Shown: positions 15,706 through 23,474 of the stretch, one piece after another
How positions within the stretch are numbered: the first letter of the stretch is position 1
How the letters are laid out: every line of letters begins with the position of its first letter
NCBI RefSeq assembly: GCF_010500215.1
Contig: NZ_JAAGOY010000004.1
Coordinates: 744,001-808,000, forward strand
Origin: Aliiroseovarius sp. PrR006
Lineage (GTDB): Bacteria > Pseudomonadota > Alphaproteobacteria > Rhodobacterales > Rhodobacteraceae
DNA length: 64,000 nt
Direction: 5' to 3'
Made by a program: the position numbers and the translations under genes
The notes under the pieces: generated by a model
Seen by the model: only the letters and a program-made list of their open reading frames with translations
The model's database searches: none
Told to the model about the DNA's origin: nothing

Positions 15706-18240
15706 TCAGTAGAGACCGCCAGAAGAAAGCGTTCCGAAATCCGCCTTGTCCGGCACGACGACCGTTTTGCCTGTCGAGGTCTGGACCTGCTCCCCCCCTG
15801 CCCCGTCGCGATCGAACAACGGCAGGTTCGACCCCATGGCAAAACCACCGTCGAACATCACGCCAAACAGCGGCTCTTCGCCATCACGGAAGTATTCGGC
15901 CACCACATACTCGCCGGTGGCATCAGCCGGCAGACGCGCGCCCGAGAACCGGTCGATCTTGATGAAGTGTCCACCTTCGGGCACCTTGAAATCGCCGCCG
16001 CCCAGCTCTTTCACCGCTTCCGTCATGAAGCGATTAAAGACGGGGCCACACATCCCCCCACCCGACGCGCCGGGCATATTGCGGGGACGGTCATAGCCGA
16101 TATAGCAGCCCGCCACGATGTTCGAGGTGAAGCCCACGAACCAGACGTCGCGCGAGTCATTGGTTGTCCCCGTCTTGCCCGCGGTGGGCACCGGCAAGTT
16201 TACAGTACGGCTGGCTGTTCCGCGCTGCACAACGCCGCGCATCATCGAGGTCAGCTGATAGGCCGTGATGGCGTCCATCACACGTTCCCGGTTACTTTTG
16301 ATCCAGGGCTCTGCCCCTGCAGCCAACACTGGATCAGCGCAATCCACGCAGTCGCGACGGTCGTGACGATAGATGGTGCGTCCCCAGCGATCCTGCACAC
16401 GATCAACCAGCGTGGGCTCTACCCGCTCGCCGCCATTGGCAAACATCGCGTAGGCCGCAACCATCTTGAACAGCGTCGTTTCCTCGGACCCAAGCGAGTT
16501 GGCAAGGAACGGATTCATCTGGTCATAGACGCCGAAGCGTTCGGCATAGCCCGCCACCGTGTCCATGCCGATTTCCTGTGCCAGACGCACAGTCATCAGG
16601 TTTCGCGATTGCTCGATCCCCGTACGCAGGGGCGTCGGGCCGTAAAACTCGTTCGAGGCATTCTTAGGCCGCCAGATCTTGCCGCCGCTCTCGACCTCGA
16701 TCGGTGCGTCGATCACGATGGTGGCCGGGGAAAACCCGCTGTCCAGCGCGGCCGCATAAACGAAGGGCTTGAAGCTCGACCCCGGCTGACGCTGTGCCTG
16801 TGTGGCGCGGTTATAAACCGAATGCTGATAGCTGAAGCCACCCTGCATCGCGATTACACGGCCGGTGTTGACGTCCATCGCCATGAAACCGCCCTGCACT
16901 TCCGGGATTTGGCGCAAGGTCCAGCGGACAAAGCTGCCATCATCATCTTTTACCAAACGCCGCACATGCACGACTTCGCCGACCTTAAGAAGATCACCCG
17001 CCACGCGCGCCTTGCGCCCCAGGCTGCCATCTTCGCCCAAGCGACGCGCCCAAGTTACATCCTTGGCCGGAATCCAGTGACCGTCCTCGTCATCCTCGAC
17101 ACCTTCTATGCCGATCCGGGCGTCATTGTTGCCAACTTCGAGCACAACGGCGGGATACCAGCCTTCGATGTCGCGCGAGAACTTGGTGTCGGCCAGCGCC
17201 TGTCGCCAGCTTGCTTCGTCCGACAGCGCGCCTTCCGGCAGTGTTACGCCGGTGGGGCGCCAGACGCCCCGGCCCCGGTCATATCCCTCGAGCCCTTCGC
17301 GCAGGCTGGCCGCAGCCACATCTTGGAGCTTGGGGTTTTCGGTCGCACGAATAGTCAGACCGCCCGTGAAAAACTCTTCTTCACCGAAATCGCGGCTCAG
17401 TTGGCGGCGGATCTCATCCGTGAAATAATCGCGATCGGGAAGCGCCGTGCGGAAGCCCTCGAAATCGCCATTCTGGACCGAGCGCAGCGGGAGCTCTTTC
17501 TCGGCCTCATAGACCGCCTGATCCAGATAGCCGTTCTGATTCATCTCGCGCAGAACATAGTTGCGGCGCCCCAACGCGGCCTCTTTGTTGCGCACGGGAT
17601 GCAGGCGCGCAGGCTTTTTCGGCAAGGTCGCCAGATAGGCAGCTTCATGCGGCTCCAACTGATCCAGCGTCTTGTTGAAATAGGTCTGGGCCGCGGCCGT
17701 CACACCGTACGAGTTCTGACCCAAAAAGATCTCGTTCAGATACAACGCCAGAATGTCATCCTTGGACAGGGTGTTTTCCAGACGCACCGACAAGATCAGT
17801 TCCTTGATCTTCCGCTCTGCAGACCGTTCCGAAGACAAAAGGAAGTTCTTCACCACCTGCTGCGGGATGGTCGAGGCCCCGCGCAGCGCCCCACCGCGCG
17901 CCGCTTCAAGCGCGGCCGCTGCGATCCCGCGTGGGTCAAAGCCTGCGTGATTGTAGAAGTTTTTATCCTCGGCCGAGATAAACGCGTGCTTCACAAGATC
18001 GGGAATTTCGTCGGCGGGCGTGAACAGACGACGCTCGCGCGCGAACTCGTCCATCAGTTGGCCCTCGCCCGAATAGACCCGGCTGATCGTTGCAGGCGTA
18101 TAGTTCGCCAGCTGCTCGTGGCTGGGCAAGTCCCTGGAATACATCCAGAAAACGCCCCCCACGACCAAAGCAGCCATGAAGATCGCAAGGGTGATGCCGG
18201 TAAACATCGCACCGAATATACCAAGGACGAATCTGATCAC
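15706..18240 (-). CDS. mrcA: Penicillin-binding protein 1A (bifunctional class A PBP)
   Basis: An 844-residue peptidoglycan synthase anchored by one N-terminal helix (residues about 8-35). The glycosyltransferase domain has EDKNFYNHAGFDPRG with its catalytic Glu, STIPQQVVKNFLL and the KELILSVRLE segment. The transpeptidase domain has the nucleophile motif SSFK, SRN and GKTGTTND. I use the GTG at 18240 (IRFVLGIFG) with GGGAG upstream; the frame extends five codons to another GTG at 18255. The next gene on the other strand, pepF, starts 197 bases away. Confidence 0.95.
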   Translation of the reverse strand: MIRFVLGIFGAMFTGITLAIFMAALVVGGVFWMYSRDLPSHEQLANYTPATISRVYSGEGQLMDEFARERRLFTPADEIPDLVKHAFISAEDKNFYNHAGFDPRGIAAAALEAARGGALRGASTIPQQVVKNFLLSSERSAERKIKELILSVRLENTLSKDDILALYLNEIFLGQNSYGVTAAAQTYFNKTLDQLEPHEAAYLATLPKKPARLHPVRNKEAALGRRNYVLREMNQNGYLDQAVYEAEKELPLRSVQNGDFEGFRTALPDRDYFTDEIRRQLSRDFGEEEFFTGGLTIRATENPKLQDVAAASLREGLEGYDRGRGVWRPTGVTLPEGALSDEASWRQALADTKFSRDIEGWYPAVVLEVGNNDARIGIEGVEDDEDGHWIPAKDVTWARRLGEDGSLGRKARVAGDLLKVGEVVHVRRLVKDDDGSFVRWTLRQIPEVQGGFMAMDVNTGRVIAMQGGFSYQHSVYNRATQAQRQPGSSFKPFVYAAALDSGFSPATIVIDAPIEVESGGKIWRPKNASNEFYGPTPLRTGIEQSRNLMTVRLAQEIGMDTVAGYAERFGVYDQMNPFLANSLGSEETTLFKMVAAYAMFANGGERVEPTLVDRVQDRWGRTIYRHDRRDCVDCADPVLAAGAEPWIKSNRERVMDAITAYQLTSMMRGVVQRGTASRTVNLPVPTAGKTGTTNDSRDVWFVGFTSNIVAGCYIGYDRPRNMPGASGGGMCGPVFNRFMTEAVKELGGGDFKVPEGGHFIKIDRFSGARLPADATGEYVVAEYFRDGEEPLFGVMFDGGFAMGSNLPLFDRDGAGGEQVQTSTGKTVVVPDKADFGTLSSGGLY

Positions 18241-18437
18241 GCCGCACGCTCCCACGGAAAGTTGCCCTTCCTATAAAGGGACCATGGGGCCGGGTCAAAA
18301 CCCCCTAGGGGGGAAAATCGGCCAATTCCCGCCCCTCCTCATGTCATGTCTCAGGGTTCAACAGAACCTCATACGCCCCGATTGCAACCCCGCGCCCCAC
18401 CGCCTATGTCTTGAGAAACCACATTTTCGGAGGTCTC

Positions 18438-20264
18438 ATGTTTTCCACCCTACCCCCTCAAATTCTGCGCGACGCCACTGCCGGTACGGGCGACAACCCA
18501 TTTGGGGATCTGCCGGAATGGGATCTGTCGGACCTATATCCCAGCGAAGACGCGCCCGAACTTGAGCGTGATCTGGGCTGGCTGGAAAATGCCTGTGCGG
18601 ACTTCGCCCAGACCTATCAGGGAAAACTGGGGGATCTGGATGCAGCAGGCATGCTGGATTGCGTGCTGGCCTATGAAAAGATCGAGATGATTGGCGGGCG
18701 CATCATGTCCTTTGCAGGCCTGCGCTATTACCAAGAAACAACCGACGCGGATCGCGCGCAGTTTTTCCAGAATTGCCAAGAGCAGATCACCGTGTTCACC
18801 GCGCCTTTGGTCTTCTTCTCGCTCGAAGTGAACCGTATTGACGATGCCGTGCTTGACGGTTGGTTCGCCGACAACACTGGTTTGGCCCGCTACAAACCAG
18901 TGTTCGACCGCCTGCGCGCCATGCGCCCTTATCAGCTGTCAGACGAGCTGGAGCAGTTCCTGCATGACAAGTCCTCGGTCGGCGCATCGGCGTGGAATAC
19001 GCTGTTTGACGAAACCGTCGCCGGGCTGATGTTCACGGTAAACGGCGAAGAGCGCGGGCTGGAAGCCACCGCCAACCTTCTGACCGAGCAAGACCGCGCC
19101 ACACGTCAGGCAGCCTCGGAAGAAATCGCCCGCGTATTGGGTGAAAACATCAAGATTTTCTCACGCGTTCACAACACGCTCGCCAAGGAAAAATCCATCG
19201 AGGATCAGTGGCGCAACATGCCTACCCCGCAGACCGGACGTCACCTGTCCAACCACGTGGAACCCGAAGTGGTCGAAGCCCTGCGCAACGCCGTGGTCGA
19301 CGCCTATCCGCGCCTATCGCACCGCTATTACGAGCTGAAGCGCAAATGGCTGGGATTGGACCGCATGCAGGTCTGGGACCGCAACGCACCACTTCCGATG
19401 GAAGACGACAAGCTGGTCAACTGGCCCGAGGCCGAAAAGATCGTCATGGACGCCTATGCCGCTTTCGACCCGCGCATGGCCGAGATCGCCAAACCCTTCT
19501 TCACTGATGGCTGGATTGATGCAGGCGTGAAACCCGGCAAAGCACCCGGCGCATTCGCCCACCCCACCGTCACCGACGCGCACCCTTACGTGATGCTGAA
19601 CTATCTGGGCAAACCCCGCGATGTGATGACTCTTGCCCACGAGCTGGGCCACGGCGTGCACCAAGTGCTGGCTGCCGATCAGGGCGAGATGCTATCCTCG
19701 ACCCCGCTGACCCTGGCCGAAACCGCTTCCGTCTTTGGCGAGATGCTGACCTTCCGCAAACTGCTATCCGAAGCCAAAACGCCGGAAGAAAAGAAGGTCA
19801 TGCTGGCGGGCAAAGTCGAGGACATGATCAACACGGTCGTGCGCCAGATCGCGTTCTATGACTTTGAATGCAAACTGCACGACGCCCGCGCTGAAGGCGA
19901 GCTGACACCGGATGACATCAACGCCCTGTGGATGTCGGTTCAGGCACAAAGCCTTGGCGAAGCCTTTGATTTCATGCCCGGATACGAGACCTTCTGGTCC
20001 TACATCCCCCACTTCGTCCACTCGCCCTTCTACGTCTACGCCTATGCGTTCGGCGACGGCTTGGTGAACGCGCTTTACGCCGTCTACGAAGAAGGCGACG
20101 CAGACTTCCAAGAGAAGTATTTCGAGATGCTGAAAGCTGGCGGGTCAAAACACCACAAAGAGCTTCTGGCCCCCTTCGGACTGGATGCCTCGGACCCGAA
20201 TTTCTGGGCCAAAGGTCTGTCGATGATCGAAGGCTTCATTGATGAGCTGGAAGCGATGGAGTGA
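18438..20264 (+). CDS. pepF: M3 family oligoendopeptidase F
   Basis: A 608-residue cytosolic zinc peptidase of the thimet/oligopeptidase family that cuts short peptides. The zinc site is LAHELGHGVHQ near residue 400 with the downstream Glu in LAETASVFGE. The C-terminal FVHSPFYVYAYAFGD is the usual substrate-binding Tyr region. Start is the ATG at 18438 with GGAGG seven bases before it; an in-frame ATG at 18411 is less supported. Confidence 0.95.
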   Translation: MFSTLPPQILRDATAGTGDNPFGDLPEWDLSDLYPSEDAPELERDLGWLENACADFAQTYQGKLGDLDAAGMLDCVLAYEKIEMIGGRIMSFAGLRYYQETTDADRAQFFQNCQEQITVFTAPLVFFSLEVNRIDDAVLDGWFADNTGLARYKPVFDRLRAMRPYQLSDELEQFLHDKSSVGASAWNTLFDETVAGLMFTVNGEERGLEATANLLTEQDRATRQAASEEIARVLGENIKIFSRVHNTLAKEKSIEDQWRNMPTPQTGRHLSNHVEPEVVEALRNAVVDAYPRLSHRYYELKRKWLGLDRMQVWDRNAPLPMEDDKLVNWPEAEKIVMDAYAAFDPRMAEIAKPFFTDGWIDAGVKPGKAPGAFAHPTVTDAHPYVMLNYLGKPRDVMTLAHELGHGVHQVLAADQGEMLSSTPLTLAETASVFGEMLTFRKLLSEAKTPEEKKVMLAGKVEDMINTVVRQIAFYDFECKLHDARAEGELTPDDINALWMSVQAQSLGEAFDFMPGYETFWSYIPHFVHSPFYVYAYAFGDGLVNALYAVYEEGDADFQEKYFEMLKAGGSKHHKELLAPFGLDASDPNFWAKGLSMIEGFIDELEAME

Positions 20265-20267
20265 GGC

Positions 20268-20302
20268 AGATCTGCTCTGACTCCGACTCAGATCTTATTT
20301 TC
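20268..20302 (+). terminator. Probable terminator of pepF
   Basis: AGATCTG (20268-20274) and CAGATCT (20289-20295) form a stem around a 14-base loop, followed by TATTTTCTT, four bases after the pepF stop. Confidence 0.5.
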
Positions 20303-20305
20303 TTG

Positions 20306-20360
20306 CCATAAATATCCCGGGGTGAATTGGCCAAAGGCCAAGAGGGGCAGAGCCCCTCCC
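20306..20360. repeat. Short intergenic element with two palindromes
   Basis: The unit reads CCCGGGGTGAATTGGCC, then two hairpins: TTGGCC/GGCCAA (20327-20341) and GAGGGGC/GCCCCTC (20342-20358). I recall similar CCCGGGG...GGGGCAGAGCCCC strings downstream of many Rhodobacterales genes, so this may be a family of dispersed elements. Only one copy is seen in this window. Confidence 0.4.
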
Positions 20361-20361
20361 C

Positions 20362-20398
20362 CACAAAAAACAAAACCCGCGCCGAAAAGCGCGGGTTT
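20362..20398 (-). terminator. Rho-independent terminator of the amidinotransferase gene
   Basis: AAACCCGCGC (20373-20382) pairs with GCGCGGGTTT (20389-20398) around CGAAAA. On the minus strand it is followed by TGTTTTTTG. It sits 22 bases past the stop of the gene ending at 20420. Confidence 0.82.
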
Positions 20399-20419
20399 CC
20401 TGTTTCCAAAGCACCAAGC

Positions 20420-21541
20420 TTACTGCTTCGGGAAGTAATCTTCGCAGTCGCCATCGCGATAAACGTCTGCCGTGCAACAGTGCAGACCGCCGCCAAACGC
20501 ATAGGCGTCGCGCAGCTCGACCTCGACCACTTCCATGCCCAGCTTGTCCATCTGCTCGGCCTGATAGACCTCGGACTTCTCGACACAGACGGTTTTTGGG
20601 TCCAGCACCAGCACGTTCATGGAAAGCCAAGTCGACGAGTAGCACAGCGGCGGCGGCGTGTTGTGCGCGGGTTGTGCGGCGTCCACGATCTCCCACCCGT
20701 TCTTTTCAAACATGCCGCGCTGCTCTTCCGGCAAGCGGCGCTGGGGGTTGTTTACGATCAGGCCCGGGCGCAGTGGCGTGAAGGTGGCATCGATGTGGAT
20801 CGGGTACGGGTCGCCAGGGAAGTTCACCGTGTGCACGCGGTGGTCGGGGAAGTGACGGCGCAGCCATTCGATGCCCTTCAGGTTCGTTGTGAACCCGTGC
20901 TGAACTACCAGATCCTTGCCAAAGCGCAAAACGTCGGCGGCGTCGAACAGCGGTTCTTCCTCGGTGGTGACAAAGAACTTCTCGGCGGCCCACTCCAGAC
21001 GCTGAGCGTCACCGATCTTCTCGGACAGATAATCCGGGTGGTAATCCGCATCGGTCAGGCGCGGCTTGGGGGCGGCTTCATGACGGAAGCGAGGGTCTTC
21101 TTCCCAATACTGCTTCAGAAGCGGACGATAGTTCAGATACTCGAACCAGCGGCAGCGATACGACATGGTCGCTTCCAGCATCTCGTGCCCAACGGTTAGC
21201 AGCACGTCACGCGGCGGCATGCAGCCGAACTGGCTCTCGGTGTGGAAATCCGGCGTGGTCACGGGCTGCGAATGATCAATCGAGACAGGACGGTCCACGC
21301 GCACACCGCGCTTGCGCAACAGGTCGGCGAAATTGTCCAACAGTTCGTTCGCGCGGTCGATGGTTTCCTGCGGACGACGGCCCCACTGGCCCCGCATGTC
21401 GCTATCTTCCGGAACCTTGGCGTCCAGCGCGGGCTCTTCCGGCGGGATGTGGCAATCATCGGCACGGCCCACGATCACATGGCGCAGCGTGTCCCATTCG
21501 TTCCAGCTTTTGACTTCAGTTTTGTCCGGCGACCAGGCCAT
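20420..21541 (-). CDS. Glycine amidinotransferase-like protein (AGAT family)
   Basis: A 373-residue enzyme of the amidinotransferase fold. It resembles vertebrate L-arginine:glycine amidinotransferase along its length: EPLFDAADVLRFGKDL (catalytic Asp region, about residue 200), NLKGIEWLRRHF, PIHIDATFTPL with catalytic His249, and GGLHCCTADVYR with the nucleophile Cys355. The family moves an amidino group from arginine to an amine, giving guanidinoacetate when the acceptor is glycine; the acceptor here is not certain. GGAGG lies five bases before the ATG but can be sequestered in a hairpin, and a 34-codon ORF ends nine bases upstream. Confidence 0.88.
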   Translation of the reverse strand: MAWSPDKTEVKSWNEWDTLRHVIVGRADDCHIPPEEPALDAKVPEDSDMRGQWGRRPQETIDRANELLDNFADLLRKRGVRVDRPVSIDHSQPVTTPDFHTESQFGCMPPRDVLLTVGHEMLEATMSYRCRWFEYLNYRPLLKQYWEEDPRFRHEAAPKPRLTDADYHPDYLSEKIGDAQRLEWAAEKFFVTTEEEPLFDAADVLRFGKDLVVQHGFTTNLKGIEWLRRHFPDHRVHTVNFPGDPYPIHIDATFTPLRPGLIVNNPQRRLPEEQRGMFEKNGWEIVDAAQPAHNTPPPLCYSSTWLSMNVLVLDPKTVCVEKSEVYQAEQMDKLGMEVVEVELRDAYAFGGGLHCCTADVYRDGDCEDYFPKQ

Positions 21542-21545
21542 GAAT

Positions 21546-21659
21546 GCCTCCTATCTGAGGGAGGCAAAGGCGGGGCCTTCAATCTCCCGATTGAAAGTCC
21601 CGGCGTACAGGAGCGTGGAAAAGGAACCGGGGAGGATGCCCCGCGGCGACGCCATCGCC
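21546..21659 (-). promoter_or_regulatory. Structured leader of the amidinotransferase gene, SD-sequestering hairpin
   Basis: Complementary segments on the minus-strand RNA: GCCTCC/GGAGGC (21560-21565 with 21546-21551), which buries the Shine-Dalgarno; TTCAATC/GATTGAA (21578-21584 with 21589-21595); a five-base CCCGG/CCGGG stem (21599-21603 with 21628-21632); a long-range 7-bp stem 21570-21576 with 21638-21644; and GGCGA/TCGCC (21645-21649 with 21655-21659). I do not recognise a known riboswitch class. The same stretch can be read as a small ORF, so translation of that ORF could open or close the SD hairpin. Confidence 0.5.
21551..21655 (-). CDS. 34-codon upstream ORF / leader peptide candidate
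   Basis: ATG at 21655 follows AGGA seven bases upstream, and the frame runs 34 sense codons to a TAG whose last bases form part of the GGAGG used by the amidinotransferase gene. The predicted peptide begins MASPRGILPGSF and ends GPAFASLR. Third positions are mostly G or C, as in real genes here. It could be a regulatory leader peptide that couples translation, or a short protein; no homolog is known to me. Confidence 0.45.
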   Translation of the reverse strand: MASPRGILPGSFSTLLYAGTFNREIEGPAFASLR

Positions 21660-21714
21660 GTGTCCTGAATGGCTTTTAGCACTCACAATGTTGGCCGAAA
21701 AGAGGGTTTCGCCC

Positions 21715-21984
21715 CTATTTCAACTGGCTGTCCTTGGATCCGCGCCGATTGATCCCCGGGCGCGTCTTGAAGGCCGCATCCCGGTCCTGCACGCAGTCGA
21801 TGCACAGCTTCACGCCCGGCAAGGCCTCGCGTCGGGCTTGGGGGATTTCTTCTTCGCATTCCGCGCAATGAGTGAAGCTCTCGCCCACAGGCTGCGCTTT
21901 GGACTTCATCCGCGCAAGTTCGTCCGAGACGGATGCTTCAATCTGTTCGCTTACTGCGCCGTCGCGCGCCCATCCACCAGCCAT
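21715..21984 (-). CDS. DksA/TraR-type C4 zinc finger protein
   Basis: An 89-residue protein with a C-x2-C...C-x2-C finger: CAECEEEIPQARRE followed by LCIDC, the DksA/TraR pattern. The helical N-terminus is much shorter than in true DksA (about 150 residues), so it is closer to TraR or YbiI-like small members. Such proteins can bind the RNA polymerase secondary channel, but this short form may not. Same strand as the small membrane gene upstream. Confidence 0.85.
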   Translation of the reverse strand: MAGGWARDGAVSEQIEASVSDELARMKSKAQPVGESFTHCAECEEEIPQARREALPGVKLCIDCVQDRDAAFKTRPGINRRGSKDSQLK

Positions 21985-22041
21985 GGGATCCCTTTCATTA
22001 CTGGGGGATCATTGCCGCAATCGGCCTGCCCTGCAAGAGCA

Positions 22042-22344
22042 TCAGCGGTTTGCGGCCACTTTTACGCGGGCAGGTTCGCCGGTGATCACCGGCTGGCGCT
22101 TGCCGCCTTTGGGCGTGTCGTCGCTGCTCTCCATGCGCATTATGACAAAGGCAAATTGGACACCTGCAAAGACGATGCCGTTGAACACGAACAGCATCAG
22201 GACCGCGATCCACCCGATGTCCGAGGTCGAGATCAGGTGCCACAAATTGCCAACATTCGTATAGAGCAACGCCGCGACAAAGGCAGCGGACAGCCCAAAT
22301 CCAATCAGGACGTTCTTGATATAGACGCGGACGAGTTGTGGCAT
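22042..22344 (-). CDS. Small conserved membrane protein
   Basis: A 100-residue protein with two hydrophobic helices (about residues 10-30 and 42-66) and a basic cytoplasmic-looking tail ending VKVAANR. N-terminal YIKNVLIGFGLSAAFVAALL is a sequence I associate with conserved hypothetical proteins of Rhodobacterales. No motif gives a function. A terminator after nusB (22393-22431) suggests it has its own promoter. Confidence 0.75.
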   Translation of the reverse strand: MPQLVRVYIKNVLIGFGLSAAFVAALLYTNVGNLWHLISTSDIGWIAVLMLFVFNGIVFAGVQFAFVIMRMESSDDTPKGGKRQPVITGEPARVKVAANR

Positions 22345-22392
22345 GTCACGCTCCCTTTGGTGAATAGGGTAAGTATGTGAGCCACTGCCCCA

Positions 22393-22431
22393 AATGAAAA
22401 GAGGCCAATGGGTCGCATCCCAATGGCCTCT
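22393..22431 (-). terminator. Terminator after nusB
   Basis: AGAGGCCA (22400-22407) and TGGCCTCT (22424-22431), extended by GGG/CCC with one mismatch, form the stem. On the minus strand TTTTCATTT follows. It closes the ribE-ribB-ribH-nusB direction. Confidence 0.75.
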
Positions 22432-22455
22432 GGAAGCTGTTGATCTCGCCGGAGC

Positions 22456-22923
22456 TTAAAACGCCTCGGGCTTTACCTCGCGGGCCATGTGATCCAGAAC
22501 CGCGTTGGTGAACTTCGCTTCGTCCCCTTCCGGGAAGAACGCACGCGCGACGTCCACGTACTCGGTGATCACCACTTTCGGCGGGGTGTCGCCCTCAACC
22601 ATTTCGGCACCAGCAGCGCGGAACAGTGCGCGCAAGGTCGGGTCGATCCGTGCGATCGGCCATTTGGCCACCAACGCGCGGTCGGTCAACTGGTCAATCT
22701 TGGCCTGATGGTTCACAGCGTCGCCCACCAGCTTGCGGAACAGGCGGCTATCGCCCTCGGCCATGGTGTAGTCGTCGAACTCTTCGCCAAAGCGGTGGTC
22801 TTCGAACTCGACCATCACGCGGTCCATGGTCTGGCCCGCGGCCTCCATCTGAAACAGCGCCTGCACCGCGAACAAGCGGGCGGCGGATTTCATCTTGCGT
22901 TTCTGGTTGCCGGAAAGCGTCAT
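22456..22923 (-). CDS. nusB: Transcription antitermination protein NusB
   Basis: A 155-residue all-helical protein that binds boxA RNA with NusE (S10) and helps antitermination in rRNA operons. Family segments seen are ARLFAVQALFQMEAAG, DPTLRALFRAAGAEM and VVITEYVDVARAFF, and the C-terminal FTNAVLDHMA. Start overlaps the ribH stop (ATGA), the conserved ribH-nusB arrangement. Confidence 0.96.
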   Translation of the reverse strand: MTLSGNQKRKMKSAARLFAVQALFQMEAAGQTMDRVMVEFEDHRFGEEFDDYTMAEGDSRLFRKLVGDAVNHQAKIDQLTDRALVAKWPIARIDPTLRALFRAAGAEMVEGDTPPKVVITEYVDVARAFFPEGDEAKFTNAVLDHMAREVKPEAF

Positions 22924-23471
22924 GCGGTTGGGGTATCCTTCGTATCACCAGCAAGCTTGATCGAATCCGAGATCGACTTGAAGCCGACCCCCTTGCTTGC
23001 GGAGGCCCATTTGCGCGAAAGCGCGACAAGATGCAAGGCCGCAGCGGCTGCTCCGCCACCTTTATTTTGGTCATTCACGTCGGCGCGCACTTCAGCCTGC
23101 GGGCGGTTTTCCACGGTCAGAATACCGTTACCGATGCACAGCCCATTGAGCCCCATCAGCTGAATGGCGCGCGAACTGTCGTTGCAGACGGTTTCATAAT
23201 GCGTGGTCTCGCCCCGGATCACGCAGCCCAGCGCAACGTAGCCGTCGAAATTCGACAGGCGGTCGGCCATCGAAATCGCCGTGGGCACTTCCAGCGCACC
23301 GGGCACTTCCACCAGATCCCACGTGCCACCAACCGCCTCGATCTCGGCCTTGGCGCCCGCGACCAGATTGTCGGCGATGTCCTTATAGTATGGCGCGACA
23401 ACGATCAGGATTTTCACCGGCTTGTCAAAGCTTGGGCGGTCCAGAATGTAATGCTGTTCTGCGGTGGCCAT
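22920..23471 (-). CDS. ribH: 6,7-dimethyl-8-ribityllumazine synthase
   Basis: A 183-residue enzyme condensing the ribityl-pyrimidine with 3,4-dihydroxy-2-butanone 4-phosphate, the penultimate riboflavin step. Signature regions are VPGALEVPTAI, GCVIRGETTHYE with the catalytic His, and GNGILTVEN. Three bases separate it from ribB and it overlaps nusB, forming one transcript. Confidence 0.96.
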   Translation of the reverse strand: MATAEQHYILDRPSFDKPVKILIVVAPYYKDIADNLVAGAKAEIEAVGGTWDLVEVPGALEVPTAISMADRLSNFDGYVALGCVIRGETTHYETVCNDSSRAIQLMGLNGLCIGNGILTVENRPQAEVRADVNDQNKGGGAAAAALHLVALSRKWASASKGVGFKSISDSIKLAGDTKDTPTA

Positions 23472-23474
23472 GTT

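Noticed and set aside
15616-18276. 886-codon plus-strand open frame opposite mrcA
   Set aside because: It is the exact antisense shadow of PBP1A, with no ribosome binding site or domain; GC-rich genes of high GC3 leave such frames open.
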